Assembly: GCA_030526005.1 (NCBI GenBank)
Contig: JAUNDP010000012.1
Span: forward strand, 17,391-81,390
Length of the DNA: 64,000 nucleotides
Origin: Eubacteriales bacterium
GTDB lineage: Bacteria; Bacillota; Clostridia; Lachnospirales; Lachnospiraceae
Direction of reading: 5' to 3'
Shown here: positions 53,707 through 62,774 of the stretch, one piece after another
How the letters are laid out: every line of letters starts with the position of its first letter
How positions within the stretch are numbered: the stretch's first letter is position 1
Made by a program: the position numbers and the translations under genes
Notes under the pieces: model-generated
Databases searched by the model: none
What the model saw: only the letters and a program-made list of their open reading frames with translations
Told to the model about the DNA's origin: nothing

Positions 53707-56001
53707 ATGGATATTAATAAACGACTGAAAGAAGAACTAAGCGCAGAACTTTGGCAAATCGAAGCAGCAGTAAAATTGATCGATGAGGGATACACAATTC
53801 CTTTTATTTCGCGTTATAGAAAAGAAGCAACAGGAGCGCTCAATGATGAAGTACTTCGTAAATTATATGAGCGTCTGAATTATCTGAGAAATCTGGAAGA
53901 AAAGAAAAAACAGGTTCTCTCCAGCATCGAGGAACAGGGCAAACTGACAGAAGAGCTGAAAAAACAGATTTTAGAGGCAGAGACACTGGTTGTCGTGGAA
54001 GATCTGTATCGTCCATATCGTCCAAAGAGAAGAACAAGAGCTACAATCGCAAAAGAGAAAGGGCTGGAACCACTGGCAAATCTGATTTTGCAGCAGACGG
54101 CACAGAGACCGCTTTTAGAAGAAGCAGAAGCTTTTCTATCAGAAGAAAAAGAAGTAAAGACAGCGGCTGAAGCAGTCGCAGGCGCATGTGATATTCTGGC
54201 GGAAATGATTTCAGATAAAGCAGATTATCGTATCTACATCAGAAAAATCACAGAGCAGGAGGGAATGATCTGTTCGACGGCAAAAGATGAAAAAGCAGAG
54301 TCTGTATATGATAAATATTACAGCTACGAAGAACCTGTTTCCAAGATTGCAGGACATCGCGTTTTGGCTTTAAACAGAGGAGAAAAAGAGAAATTTCTGA
54401 CCGTCAAAATTAATGCGCCGGAAGAGCGGATTTTGCGTTATCTGGAGAAACAGATTATTATAAATGAAAATGAAAATACACAGAGCGCGCTGAAAGAGGT
54501 GATTGATGACAGCTATCACCGCCTGATTCAGCCTGCGATAGAAAGAGAAATCCGCAGTGAACTGACCGAAAAAGCGGAAGACAGCTCGATTGATGTGTTT
54601 GGAGAAAACTTAAAACAGCTCCTTATGCAGCCGCCGATTGCCGGAAAAGTTGTACTTGGATGGGACCCGGCTTTCAGGACGGGATGTAAGCTGGCTGTGG
54701 TAGATGAGACGGGAAAAGTACTTGACACAACCGTGATTTACCCGACTGCTCCGACAAATGAAACAAAAATCCGTGCAGCGAAAGAGACAATCGCAAAATT
54801 GATTGAAAAATATCACATCGATCTGATTTCTCTTGGAAACGGTACGGCATCGAGAGAATCTGAGATGGTGATTGCGGAATTTTTAAAAGAAAACAAATTG
54901 AATGTTCAATATGTGATTGTAAATGAAGCCGGTGCGTCCGTCTATTCTGCAAGTAAACTGGCGACAGAGGAATTTCCAAACTTTGATGTAGGACAGAGAA
55001 GCGCCGCATCTATTGCGCGAAGACTTCAGGACCCGCTTGCAGAGCTTGTAAAAATCGAGCCAAAGTCGATCGGTGTCGGACAGTATCAGCATGATATGAA
55101 TCAGAAAAAATTAGGGGAAGCGCTCTCAGGCGTTGTGGAAGACTGCGTCAATAAAGTGGGAGTAGATTTAAATACGGCAAGCGCATCTTTACTGGAATAT
55201 ATCTCTGGAATTTCAAAGACAGTTGCCAAAAATATCGTCACATACAGGGAAGAAAACGGACGTTTTTCAAACCGCAGACAGCTTTTAAAAGTGGCAAAAT
55301 TAGGACCGAAAGCATTTGAACAGTGCGCAGGATTTTTGCGGATTTCAGCAGGAGAAAATCCGCTCGATGCGACAAGCGTTCATCCGGAAAGCTATGCAGC
55401 GGCAGAAAAACTGCTGGAGAAGATGGGATACGAGGCTTCCGATATTACAGCAGGAAAACTGGCAGGAATCTCGAAAAAAATTCATGATTATGAGGGTCTG
55501 GCACAGGAACTGAATGTAGGAGAGATGACGCTGAGAGATATCGTGAAAGAACTGGAAAAGCCGGGACGTGACCCACGAGAGGAAATGCCGAAACCGATTT
55601 TAAGAAGCGATGTCTTAGATATGAAAGATTTGAAAGAAGGAATGATTTTAAAAGGAACCGTGCGAAATGTCATTGACTTTGGCGCTTTTGTCGATATTGG
55701 CGTTCATCAGGACGGACTCGTTCATATCTCAGAAATGTCAGACAGCCGATTTGTGAAACATCCTCTCGATGCAGTAAGCGTGGGAGATATTGTTAATGTA
55801 CGGATTTTAAGCGTCGATCAGCAGAAAAAAAGAATTTCTCTCAGTATGAAACTGGATGGCTCAGACAAGGCGCAGCCAAAAGAGAAAAAAGAAGAGAAGA
55901 AGCCGGCAAAGAGAGATAAAAAAGATCAGAGAAGAAGACCAAAAGAGAAAAAAGAACTCGATTTCAGCAAGCTGGCGAAAAACTGGAATATCAGACAGTG
56001 A
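53707..56001 (+). CDS. tex: Tex-family RNA-binding transcription accessory protein
   Basis: 764 residues from the ATG at 53707 (RBS AAAGGAG); an upstream frame starting at 53656 adds only lysine-rich leader. Contains the Tex N-terminal helical part, a YqgF-like domain (L-G-W-D-P-A-F-R-T-G-C-K), HhH repeats (I-S-G-I-S-K-T-V-A-K-N) and a C-terminal S1 domain (about 645-715, G-M-I-L-K-G-T-V-R-N-V-I-D-F-G-A-F-V). Tex binds nucleic acid and influences transcription; precise role in Firmicutes is unclear. Confidence 0.95.
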   Translation: MDINKRLKEELSAELWQIEAAVKLIDEGYTIPFISRYRKEATGALNDEVLRKLYERLNYLRNLEEKKKQVLSSIEEQGKLTEELKKQILEAETLVVVEDLYRPYRPKRRTRATIAKEKGLEPLANLILQQTAQRPLLEEAEAFLSEEKEVKTAAEAVAGACDILAEMISDKADYRIYIRKITEQEGMICSTAKDEKAESVYDKYYSYEEPVSKIAGHRVLALNRGEKEKFLTVKINAPEERILRYLEKQIIINENENTQSALKEVIDDSYHRLIQPAIEREIRSELTEKAEDSSIDVFGENLKQLLMQPPIAGKVVLGWDPAFRTGCKLAVVDETGKVLDTTVIYPTAPTNETKIRAAKETIAKLIEKYHIDLISLGNGTASRESEMVIAEFLKENKLNVQYVIVNEAGASVYSASKLATEEFPNFDVGQRSAASIARRLQDPLAELVKIEPKSIGVGQYQHDMNQKKLGEALSGVVEDCVNKVGVDLNTASASLLEYISGISKTVAKNIVTYREENGRFSNRRQLLKVAKLGPKAFEQCAGFLRISAGENPLDATSVHPESYAAAEKLLEKMGYEASDITAGKLAGISKKIHDYEGLAQELNVGEMTLRDIVKELEKPGRDPREEMPKPILRSDVLDMKDLKEGMILKGTVRNVIDFGAFVDIGVHQDGLVHISEMSDSRFVKHPLDAVSVGDIVNVRILSVDQQKKRISLSMKLDGSDKAQPKEKKEEKKPAKRDKKDQRRRPKEKKELDFSKLAKNWNIRQ

Positions 56002-56073
56002 GACAGAGAAAGCACAAAGTAGTGCAGACTGAGAAAAAGAGCAAGATAAGCGGCAAGCGCTCTGAAAAAATAC

Positions 56074-56102
56074 TTGAATCCTGAAAGCAAAAAGAGTATA
56101 AT
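56074..56102 (+). promoter_or_regulatory. Promoter of FMN riboswitch / ribU
   Basis: TTGAAT (56074-56079), 17-bp spacer, TATAAT (56097-56102). Confidence 0.75.
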
Positions 56103-56119
56103 AAGAACAAATAAAGAAA

Positions 56120-56254
56120 ATTCTTCGGGGCAGGGTGCGATTCCCTACCGGCGGTATAGTCCGCGACCCGCGAAAGCGGCTGATTTGGTGACTTCCCGGT
56201 TGAAAGAGACAGGGGAGAATTCCAAAACCGACAGTATAGTCTGGATGAGAGAAG
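56120..56254 (+). promoter_or_regulatory. FMN riboswitch (RFN element)
   Basis: The conserved RFN blocks are visible: TTCTTCGGGGCAGGGTG, ATTCCCTACCGGCGGT, GTCCGCGACCCG, TTGGTGACTTCCCGG and CCGACAGTATAGTCTGGATGAGAGAAGA. It precedes an intrinsic terminator and ribU, so FMN is expected to stop expression of the riboflavin importer. Confidence 0.97.
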
Positions 56255-56287
56255 AAAAAGGCATGATTTTAAATATGCAGCTGATGG

Positions 56288-56316
56288 CCTCCGCAGAATT
56301 TCTGCGGAGGTTTTTT
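56288..56316 (+). terminator. Riboswitch-controlled terminator
   Basis: CCTCCGCAGA (56288-56297) pairs with TCTGCGGAGG (56301-56310) followed by T6; it is the expression platform of the FMN riboswitch. Confidence 0.9.
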
Positions 56317-56545
56317 GTTTCATGGAAATATATCGCTGATGTGACACGCAAACCTCCGTGCAGGATCAATGTGGGGAATATGTCTTTTAACCAAAGAAGT
56401 ATTTTCTGAATTTCAAATGAATATTTTTCTCTGATATATATCAGAGGAAGGAGGCTGTCTGTATAAAAACAGGAAAGAAAAAATGTTTTTTGGGGATATA
56501 CAGAAAAGCGGAAACTGTTTAATCAAGAAAAGAAAAGGAGAAAAG

Positions 56546-57169
56546 ATGATGAGCAGCAACACACAGACAGCGAGACGTTCTGCGATGAATGTCCGCATAA
56601 TGGCACAGATTGGAATGTTAGGTGCAGTGGCGATGGTTTTGATGTTTTTTGAGATCCCGCTCTGGTTTGCACCGCCGTTTTATAAGATTGATTTGAGTGA
56701 ACTTCCTGTTTTAATCGGATGCTTTGCGATGGGACCAGTCGCAGGAGCTGTGATTGAACTGGTCAAAATTTTACTGTATGTGGTTGTACATGGAACGACA
56801 ACAGCAGGCGTAGGAGACATTGCCAACTTTTTGATTGGCTGCGCTTTTATTGTTCCGGCAGGTTTGATTTACAGGAGAATGACGACAAAAAAAGGCGCTC
56901 TGATCGGGATGACGGTTGGAACTGTTGTAATGACCGTGTTGGGATGCGTATTGAACGCATATGTTCTGCTTCCATTCTATGCAGCCGCATTTGGAATGCC
57001 GATGGATGCGCTGGTACAGATGGGAACGGCGGTCAATGCCGGTATTCAGGATGTATTTGGCTTTGTCCTGCTTGCCGTTGCACCGTTTAATATTTTAAAA
57101 GGAGTGCTTGTCTCGGCGCTGACTTTAGCATTATATAAAAATATCCGTCCGATTTTGAGAAGATCGTGA
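56546..57169 (+). CDS. ribU: Riboflavin ECF transporter S component
   Basis: 207 residues from the ATG at 56546 (RBS AAAGGAG); the frame opens upstream but without an RBS. Six membrane segments; F-Y-K-I-D-L-S-E-L-P-V-L and G-P-V-A-G-A are characteristic of RibU. It captures riboflavin for import with the shared ECF energising module, which is elsewhere. The upstream FMN riboswitch confirms its role. Confidence 0.94.
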   Translation: MMSSNTQTARRSAMNVRIMAQIGMLGAVAMVLMFFEIPLWFAPPFYKIDLSELPVLIGCFAMGPVAGAVIELVKILLYVVVHGTTTAGVGDIANFLIGCAFIVPAGLIYRRMTTKKGALIGMTVGTVVMTVLGCVLNAYVLLPFYAAAFGMPMDALVQMGTAVNAGIQDVFGFVLLAVAPFNILKGVLVSALTLALYKNIRPILRRS

Positions 57170-57192
57170 CGAAGCGGTAAGGAGGAAAGAAG

Positions 57193-57801
57193 ATGCCGAC
57201 GATAAAAAAGATTTCTAAACTGACAGAGAATAACCATTTAAATTTATATCAGCTGGATGCGGTCAATAAGGTAGGAAAAGAATTTCCATACTTTGTGGCT
57301 TCAAGAGCAAAAGAGACAGAAAAACTGAAGATTAAAACAAAAAATAATAAGCCGGATGGGGTGATTATCTACAGTATATGCGGAGAAAATCGCGACAAAG
57401 TCGTTCTGGTGCGCCAGTACCGCTACAGCTTAGATGATTATATCTATGAATTTCCGGCAGGTTTAGTGGAAGAAGATGAAGATTTCAAAGAGGCTGCTGT
57501 GAGAGAATTAAAGGAGGAGACGGGGCTGGATCTGCAGCCGATAGAGACGGATTCGATGTATGAAAAACCATATTTTACAACGATCGGCATGACAGATGAG
57601 TGCTGTGCTACCGTTTATGGATATGCCTCTGGCGAGGTGTCGAAGCAGGGGCAGGAGGACAGTGAAGAGATCGAGATTGTGTTGGCAGACCGTAAAGAAG
57701 TAAAGCGTATTTTGAAAGAAGAGCGTGTGGCGATCATGTGCGCTTATATGCTGATGCACTTCTTAAAGGAAGAAAAAGATCCGTTTTCTTTTTTAAATTA
57801 A
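57193..57801 (+). CDS. NUDIX hydrolase
   Basis: 202 residues, RBS AAGGAGG. The Nudix box is intact: G-L-V-E-E-D-E-D-F-K-E-A-A-V-R-E-L-K-E-E (about 96-115) then T-G-L. The preceding E-F-P-A-G and the overall length suit ADP-ribose/nucleotide-sugar pyrophosphatases, but the substrate is not proven. It follows ribU by 23 bp, so it may be in the same FMN-controlled transcript. Confidence 0.85.
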   Translation: MPTIKKISKLTENNHLNLYQLDAVNKVGKEFPYFVASRAKETEKLKIKTKNNKPDGVIIYSICGENRDKVVLVRQYRYSLDDYIYEFPAGLVEEDEDFKEAAVRELKEETGLDLQPIETDSMYEKPYFTTIGMTDECCATVYGYASGEVSKQGQEDSEEIEIVLADRKEVKRILKEERVAIMCAYMLMHFLKEEKDPFSFLN

Positions 57802-57831
57802 AATAGAAAATAGAGAGCTGAAAAAACATTT

Positions 57832-57870
57832 GGAGATTCTGTGCAAAAAATAGATTGCGCAGGATCTCTA
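57832..57870 (+). terminator. Terminator-like hairpin after NUDIX gene
   Basis: GAGATTCTGTGC (57833-57844) pairs with GCGCAGGATCTC (57857-57868) with two wobble pairs; the tail TAAAATTTT is a weak T-tract. Confidence 0.5.
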
Positions 57871-57946
57871 AAATTTTATCGTATTTCAGATTCCGGCAGA
57901 TAGCTGTCATCTAGAGAAAATTCAGAGATAAGAATCGTTTCCCTGG

Positions 57947-57975
57947 TTGTAACACAAAATACAGTGTGCTATAAT
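57947..57975 (+). promoter_or_regulatory. Promoter of the YcxB-tsa operon
   Basis: TTGTAA (57947-57952), 17-bp spacer, TATAAT (57970-57975). Confidence 0.75.
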
Positions 57976-58012
57976 GAGCCCATGCGCAGAAAACTTGAAG
58001 GAGGTGCAAGGG

Positions 58013-58594
58013 ATGGAAGTAAAGTTTGAAGTCAGGATGAACACAAAGAAAATGTTTCACTTTTTAATGTATCATATTTATCACAGTTTTCAGGGACCTT
58101 TATCTTTGTTATTTGCAGCAGCAGGAATTGGAGTCTGTATCTGGACATACGGGGATGTAGCGATGAACTGGACCGTTCTGTATGGTTTTTTTGGCATTTT
58201 ATTTTTGATCTATGAGCCAGTCAGTCTGTATTTAAAAGCAGCAACGCAGGTGAAACTAAATCCGGTTTTTAAAAAGCCGCTTACATATGTAATGAATGAT
58301 AAAGGAATTGTGACCATGCAGGGAGAGCAGAAAGCAGAGATCAAATGGGAAGATTTAAGAGCTATCAAAGAATCAAGATCTTATTTTTTCTGTTATACAT
58401 CAGGACAGAATGCTTTTATTTTTCCAAAGAAAGATTTTCAGGATCAGAGCGGCGAGGCACAACAGCTTTTGCATGAGAAAAAGGAAATTCTAAAAACAAA
58501 GAAATACGATGGGAAGACAATGGATCACGAGCAGGAACCAGAGAATGAAGAACAGACGATTACCGGAGGAAAGATAGAGAAAAATGATCATTGA
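58013..58594 (+). CDS. YcxB-like membrane protein
   Basis: 193 residues from the ATG at 58013 behind GGAGG; an ATG-less upstream extension has no RBS. Two transmembrane helices (about 30-75) split an N-terminal strand and a cytoplasmic PH-like YcxB domain (Y-V-M-N-D-K-G-I-V-T-M then I-K-W-E-D-L). The C-terminal ~40 residues are acidic and disordered and overlap the tsaE start by 11 bp. Function unknown; its coupling to tsaE suggests shared expression only. Confidence 0.75.
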   Translation: MEVKFEVRMNTKKMFHFLMYHIYHSFQGPLSLLFAAAGIGVCIWTYGDVAMNWTVLYGFFGILFLIYEPVSLYLKAATQVKLNPVFKKPLTYVMNDKGIVTMQGEQKAEIKWEDLRAIKESRSYFFCYTSGQNAFIFPKKDFQDQSGEAQQLLHEKKEILKTKKYDGKTMDHEQEPENEEQTITGGKIEKNDH

Positions 58595-59009
58595 GACGAG
58601 AAGCGAGAAAGAGACATTTGAGCTGGGCAGAAAAATTGGAGAGAAGGCAAAACCGGGACAGATCTACAGGCTGGATGGGGATCTGGGAGTAGGAAAGACG
58701 ATCTTTACAAAAGGAGTGGCGGCAGGACTTGGGATTTTAGAACCTGTCAGCAGTCCTACCTTTACGATTGTGCAGGTGTATGACGAAGGACGAATGCCAT
58801 TTTATCATTTTGATGTATATCGAATCGGAGATCCGGAAGAGATGGAAGAGATCGGATATGAGGATTACTTTTTTGGAAAAGGGATCTGTATCATTGAATG
58901 GGCAAGCCTGATTGAAGAATTGCTGCCGGATCATATCATACGAGTGACGATTGAGAAAGATCTGGACTATGGTTTTGAATACAGAAGAATTTCCATTGAG
59001 GAGGAGTAA
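58584..59009 (+). CDS. tsaE: tRNA t6A synthesis ATPase TsaE
   Basis: 141 residues. P-loop G-D-L-G-V-G-K-T (about 32-39) and the I-I-E-W-A-S-L motif (about 105-111) define TsaE, the ATPase that resets the TsaB-TsaD complex making t6A at position 37 of ANN-decoding tRNAs. tsaB begins 2 bp downstream. tsaD is in the neighbouring unit at 61.6 kb. Confidence 0.94.
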   Translation: MIIETRSEKETFELGRKIGEKAKPGQIYRLDGDLGVGKTIFTKGVAAGLGILEPVSSPTFTIVQVYDEGRMPFYHFDVYRIGDPEEMEEIGYEDYFFGKGICIIEWASLIEELLPDHIIRVTIEKDLDYGFEYRRISIEEE

Positions 59010-59011
59010 AG

Positions 59012-59725
59012 ATGAAAATATTAGCGCTTGACAGTTCAGGACTTGTCGCTTCTGTGGCAGTGGCAGAGGATGACAATCTGATTGCTGAATATACAGTAAA
59101 TTATAAAAAGACGCATTCTCAGACACTGCTTCCGATGCTGGATGAGATTGCGAAGATGACAGAGCTGGATTTAAATACGATCGATGCGATTGCAGTAGCG
59201 GCAGGTCCAGGCTCTTTTACGGGACTGCGGATCGGATCAGCAACAGCAAAAGGCTTGGGACTTGCGCTGAAAAAACCATTGATACCGATTCCGACAGTAG
59301 AAGGACTTGCCTATAATTTGTATGGAACAAAAGCATTGATCTGTCCTTTGATGGATGCCAGAAGAAATCAGGTTTACACAGGAATTTATGAATTTTTGGG
59401 AGACGATTTTAGAAAAGTAGAAGATCAGATGGCTGTGCCGATTGAGGAGATCATCAGAAAACTGAATGAGACGGGCAGGGAAGTGATCTTTTTGGGAGAC
59501 GGCGTATCCGTCTATAAAAAGGTGATTGAACAGCAGTGCAGCGTGCCATATTCTTTTGCGCCGGCACATGTAAACAAACAGAGAGCAGGGGCATTGGCGG
59601 CGCTTGCCCAGCAGTATTTCCGCGAAGGAAAAACAGAAGATGCGGCCGACCATAAACCGGACTATCTGCGTTTGTCACAGGCGGAGAGAGAACGGATGGA
59701 AAAAGAAAAAAGACAAGAGGCGTAA
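59012..59725 (+). CDS. tsaB: tRNA t6A synthesis protein TsaB
   Basis: 237 residues, RBS GAGGAG overlapping the tsaE end. It begins I-L-A-L-D-S-S-G-L and has A-G-P-G-S-F-T-G-L-R (about 68-77), typical of TsaB (YeaZ), a non-catalytic homologue of TsaD that dimerises with it. rimI starts one base after its stop. Confidence 0.93.
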   Translation: MKILALDSSGLVASVAVAEDDNLIAEYTVNYKKTHSQTLLPMLDEIAKMTELDLNTIDAIAVAAGPGSFTGLRIGSATAKGLGLALKKPLIPIPTVEGLAYNLYGTKALICPLMDARRNQVYTGIYEFLGDDFRKVEDQMAVPIEEIIRKLNETGREVIFLGDGVSVYKKVIEQQCSVPYSFAPAHVNKQRAGALAALAQQYFREGKTEDAADHKPDYLRLSQAERERMEKEKRQEA

Positions 59726-59726
59726 A

Positions 59727-60161
59727 ATGGTACAGATCAGAAAAATGACAGCCAAAGATCTTGATCAGGTGGCAGAGATTGAAAAAGAAACGTTCTCCAT
59801 GCCGTGGTCAAAGGAAAGCCTGATGGATTTTTTAAAGCGGGAAGACGTGGTATTTCTGACAGCAGAAGAAAATGGAGAGATTTTAGGCTACTGCGGATAT
59901 TTAAAGATCATGGATGAGGCGGATATTTTGAATGTGGCTGTAAAAGAGGGACACAGAGGAAAACACATCGGCAGCGACATGATTCAAAAATTATTAGAAG
60001 AAGGAAACAGACAGGGGATTTTTCGCTTTACACTGGAAGTTCGACAGAGCAATCTGGCTGCCATTCATATTTATGAAAAGGCAGGATTCGTATCAGCAGG
60101 AATCCGGAAAAATTTTTATGAAAAGCCGACGGAAAATGGAATTATTATGTGGAAACAATGA
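59727..60161 (+). CDS. rimI: Ribosomal protein S18 alanine N-acetyltransferase
   Basis: 144 residues from the ATG at 59727 (RBS AGAGG); a longer frame overlaps tsaB. GNAT fold: F-S-M-P-W-S at the start, the acetyl-CoA loop E-G-H-R-G-K-H-I-G-S (about 75-84), then N-L-A-A-I-H-I-Y-E-K-A-G-F near 108-120. It acetylates the S18 N-terminus. tsaE-tsaB-rimI order is common in Firmicutes. A hairpin follows. Confidence 0.92.
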   Translation: MVQIRKMTAKDLDQVAEIEKETFSMPWSKESLMDFLKREDVVFLTAEENGEILGYCGYLKIMDEADILNVAVKEGHRGKHIGSDMIQKLLEEGNRQGIFRFTLEVRQSNLAAIHIYEKAGFVSAGIRKNFYEKPTENGIIMWKQ

Positions 60162-60166
60162 AAAGA

Positions 60167-60220
60167 AGGGGAATCCTGTGAAACCTTATGGCGTCACAGG
60201 ACTCCCTTTCTATTATTTCC
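60167..60220 (+). terminator. Terminator after rimI
   Basis: AGGGGAATCCTGTGA (60167-60181) pairs with TCACAGGACTCCCT (60194-60207) with one bulge, then a T-rich tail. Confidence 0.7.
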
Positions 60221-60318
60221 CACTGTTTTTTTCTCTGAAATTCGGTATAATGAAGGCAAATGACAGAAAATGAAGGGCAGTAGATTTTTGCCTGTGGCAG
60301 ACGAAAGGGTTTTTTATT

Positions 60319-60564
60319 ATGAAAAAATATGAGAAAGATATGCTGACAGAAGTGATCTGCAATGGATGCGGCAAAAAAATTGCGGTAAAACATGGGATGA
60401 CGGAAGAAGAAGTATTTCATGTAGAAAAAAGATGGGGATATTTTTCAAAAAGAGATATGCAGCAGGAACGATTTGATCTGTGTGAGGAATGCTATGAAAA
60501 GATGATTTCTGGATTTGTGATTCCAGCGGAAAAAAAAGAAGAGACAGAATTTTTTCCATGCTGA
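60319..60564 (+). CDS. Small zinc-ribbon-like protein
   Basis: 81 residues. Two CxxC pairs (C14-x2-C17 and C55-x2-C58) flank a charged middle, suggesting one zinc site; a last Cys ends the chain. TATAAT at 60246-60251 lies upstream with a weak -35. Only a poor RBS (weak AAAGG) is seen. I know no function. It lies between rimI and rnz. Confidence 0.65.
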   Translation: MKKYEKDMLTEVICNGCGKKIAVKHGMTEEEVFHVEKRWGYFSKRDMQQERFDLCEECYEKMISGFVIPAEKKEETEFFPC

Positions 60565-60585
60565 TGGGGAAGCGCCATACCTGAC

Positions 60586-60614
60586 TTGTAGGAAGACAGA
60601 AACTGTGCTAGAAT
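60586..60614 (+). promoter_or_regulatory. Promoter of rnz with structured leader
   Basis: TTGTAG (60586-60591), 17-bp spacer, TAGAAT (60609-60614). The ~100-nt leader has two hairpins: GACAGC with GCTGTC (near 60624-60646) and CGGG with CCCG just after. Confidence 0.6.
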
Positions 60615-60721
60615 AAAAAAACGGACAGCAAGCGTACAGGCTGTCGGGAAGAGATCCCGTGAATGGATGATCGGGAGCGCCAGAGACAGAAAAGATCAAT
60701 GGAAAGTATGAGGAAAAAAAG

Positions 60722-61633
60722 ATGTTAGATGTTTGCTTACTAGGAACGGGAGGCATGATGCCTTTGCCCAGACGATGGCTGACTGCGCTGATGATGCGGT
60801 TTAACGGCAGCAGTCTGCTGATCGACTGCGGAGAAGGAACACAGGTGGCAGTTAAGGAAAAAGGATGGAGTTTTAAACCGATTGATACGATTTGTTTTAC
60901 CCATTATCATGGAGATCACATCAGCGGTCTTCCGGGACTTCTGCTGACAATGGGAAACGCAGACCGGACAGAACCATTGACATTGATCGGACCAAAGGGG
61001 CTGGAGAGAGTAGTAAACGCCCTTCGAGTCATTGCACCGGAACTTCCTTTTCCGATTTATTTTCAGGAGATTCAGGGACCGGAACAGACATTTGAGAGAA
61101 ACGGATATCGCATCAAGGCCTTTAAAGTGAACCATAACGTGCTCTGCTACGGATATACAATCGAGATTGACCGTGCAGGAAAGTTTGATGTCAGCCGCGC
61201 CAGAGAGAAAAATATTCCTTTGAAATACTGGAACCCTCTGCAGAAGGGGATGACGATCGAGGAAGACGGAATGATCTTTACACCGGATATGGTTCTGGGA
61301 GCGCCGCGAAAAGGAATTAAAGTGACATACTGTACAGATACAAGACCGGTGAAATCCATTGTTGAAAATGCGAGAAAATCCGATCTGTTTATCTGTGAAG
61401 GGATGTACGGAGAAGCAGGAAAAGAAGAAAAAGCGATGGGCTATAAGCATATGACATTTAAAGAAGCTGCAAATCTTGCAAGGGAAGCGCAGGTAAAAGA
61501 AATGTGGCTGACACATTACAGTCCGTCTCTGATCAGACCGGAAGAATTTATGGATGGAGTGCAGAAGATTTTTCCGAACAGTTTTCCGGGAAAAGACGGA
61601 AAAACAGTGGAACTTGATTTTGAAGAGGAATAG
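60722..61633 (+). CDS. rnz: Ribonuclease Z
   Basis: 303 residues. The metallo-beta-lactamase motif H-Y-H-G-D-H (about 61-66) follows F-T-H; T-D-T-R-P and later L-T-H-Y-S-P-S complete the zinc ligands. It cuts the 3' trailer of tRNA precursors that lack an encoded CCA, such as the two tRNA-Ser genes in this window. tsaD starts 3 bp after it, linking tRNA maturation and modification. Confidence 0.95.
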   Translation: MLDVCLLGTGGMMPLPRRWLTALMMRFNGSSLLIDCGEGTQVAVKEKGWSFKPIDTICFTHYHGDHISGLPGLLLTMGNADRTEPLTLIGPKGLERVVNALRVIAPELPFPIYFQEIQGPEQTFERNGYRIKAFKVNHNVLCYGYTIEIDRAGKFDVSRAREKNIPLKYWNPLQKGMTIEEDGMIFTPDMVLGAPRKGIKVTYCTDTRPVKSIVENARKSDLFICEGMYGEAGKEEKAMGYKHMTFKEAANLAREAQVKEMWLTHYSPSLIRPEEFMDGVQKIFPNSFPGKDGKTVELDFEEE

Positions 61634-61636
61634 ACG

Positions 61637-62662
61637 ATGGAGAAAAAAGATATTTTAATATTAGGAATAGAGAGTTCTTGCGATGAGACGGCGGCGGCAG
61701 TCGTAAAAAATGGAAGAGAAGTTTTGTCAAATGTCATATCTTCTCAGATCGAACTGCACAAATTGTATGGAGGAGTAGTGCCTGAGATCGCATCGAGAAA
61801 GCATATTGAAAAGATTAACCAAGTGGTGGAAGAAGCGTTAAAAGATGCAGATGTGACACTGGATGATCTGGATGCGATAGGAGTGACATACGGGCCAGGG
61901 CTCGTAGGAGCGCTTCTTGTTGGAGTTTCAGCGGCAAAGGCGATCAGCTACGCAAAGAAAATTCCGCTTGTCGGAGTGCATCACATCGAGGGACATATTT
62001 CGGCAAACTATATTGAAAATAAAGATTTAGAACCGCCATTTGTATGTCTTGTCGTGTCAGGCGGTCACACCCATCTTGTCATTGTCCGCGATTATGGAAA
62101 ATATGAAATTATCGGCAAGACGAGGGACGATGCGGCAGGCGAAGCGTATGACAAAGTGGCAAGAGCAATCGGTCTTGGCTATCCGGGCGGTCCGAAGATC
62201 GACAAGCTTTCAAAAGAGGGCAATCCGGATGCAATTAAATTTCCAAGAGCAAAAATGGAAGACGCTCCGTATGATTTTAGCTTCAGCGGTCTGAAATCAG
62301 CCGTTTTAAATTACTTAAACGCAGCGAAGATGAAAGGGGAAACCGTCAACGACGCAGATCTTGCGGCCTCATTTCAGAAAGCAGTGTGCGACGTGCTGGT
62401 GGAACATGCTGTCAGAGCAGCAAAAGAATATGGCTTTGATAAACTGGCAATCGCAGGCGGTGTTGCATCAAATTCTACGCTGCGTGCGTCCATGGAAAAA
62501 GCGTGCGCAGAAAACCAGATTCAGTTTTACCATCCATCCCCTGTTTTCTGTACAGACAATGCAGCGATGATCGGGGCAGCAGCATACTATGAATTTTTGG
62601 CTGGAACACGCCACGGCTGGGATCTGAATGCAGTGCCGAATCTGAAACTGGGAGAAAGATAA
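61637..62662 (+). CDS. tsaD: tRNA N6-adenosine threonylcarbamoyltransferase TsaD
   Basis: 341 residues. N-terminal [12 protein letters not shown], the metal-binding H-x3-H in H-I-E-G-H (about 117-121), V-S-G-G-H-T-H and C-terminal C-T-D-N-A-A-M-I are all intact. It transfers the threonylcarbamoyl group to A37, with TsaB and TsaE encoded 2-3 kb upstream. The first codons sit in the rnz RBS region. Confidence 0.97.
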   Translation: MEKKDILILGIESSCDETAAAVVKNGREVLSNVISSQIELHKLYGGVVPEIASRKHIEKINQVVEEALKDADVTLDDLDAIGVTYGPGLVGALLVGVSAAKAISYAKKIPLVGVHHIEGHISANYIENKDLEPPFVCLVVSGGHTHLVIVRDYGKYEIIGKTRDDAAGEAYDKVARAIGLGYPGGPKIDKLSKEGNPDAIKFPRAKMEDAPYDFSFSGLKSAVLNYLNAAKMKGETVNDADLAASFQKAVCDVLVEHAVRAAKEYGFDKLAIAGGVASNSTLRASMEKACAENQIQFYHPSPVFCTDNAAMIGAAAYYEFLAGTRHGWDLNAVPNLKLGER

Positions 62663-62774
62663 AAAAATTTAGCCAGGCGCTTCGGTATCCTGCATCACAG
62701 ATTTTTGCCATAGGTTGGATATGGGCGTCTGGTATATAAAAGATAAAACAGACAAGAAAGAGAGAAGATGAAAA

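Larger units (their letters stand above)
56002..56545 (+). other. Leader region of ribU
   Basis: 544 bp without a gene. It holds the promoter (56074-56102), the FMN riboswitch (56120-56254), its terminator (56288-56316) and about 230 nt of AT-rich sequence before ribU in which nothing else is recognised. Confidence 0.85.

Noticed and set aside
60740-61516. 258-codon minus-strand frame
   Set aside because: It covers rnz, which has intact metallo-lactamase motifs on the + strand; the antisense translation has Cys/His/Phe-biased composition and no family mark.
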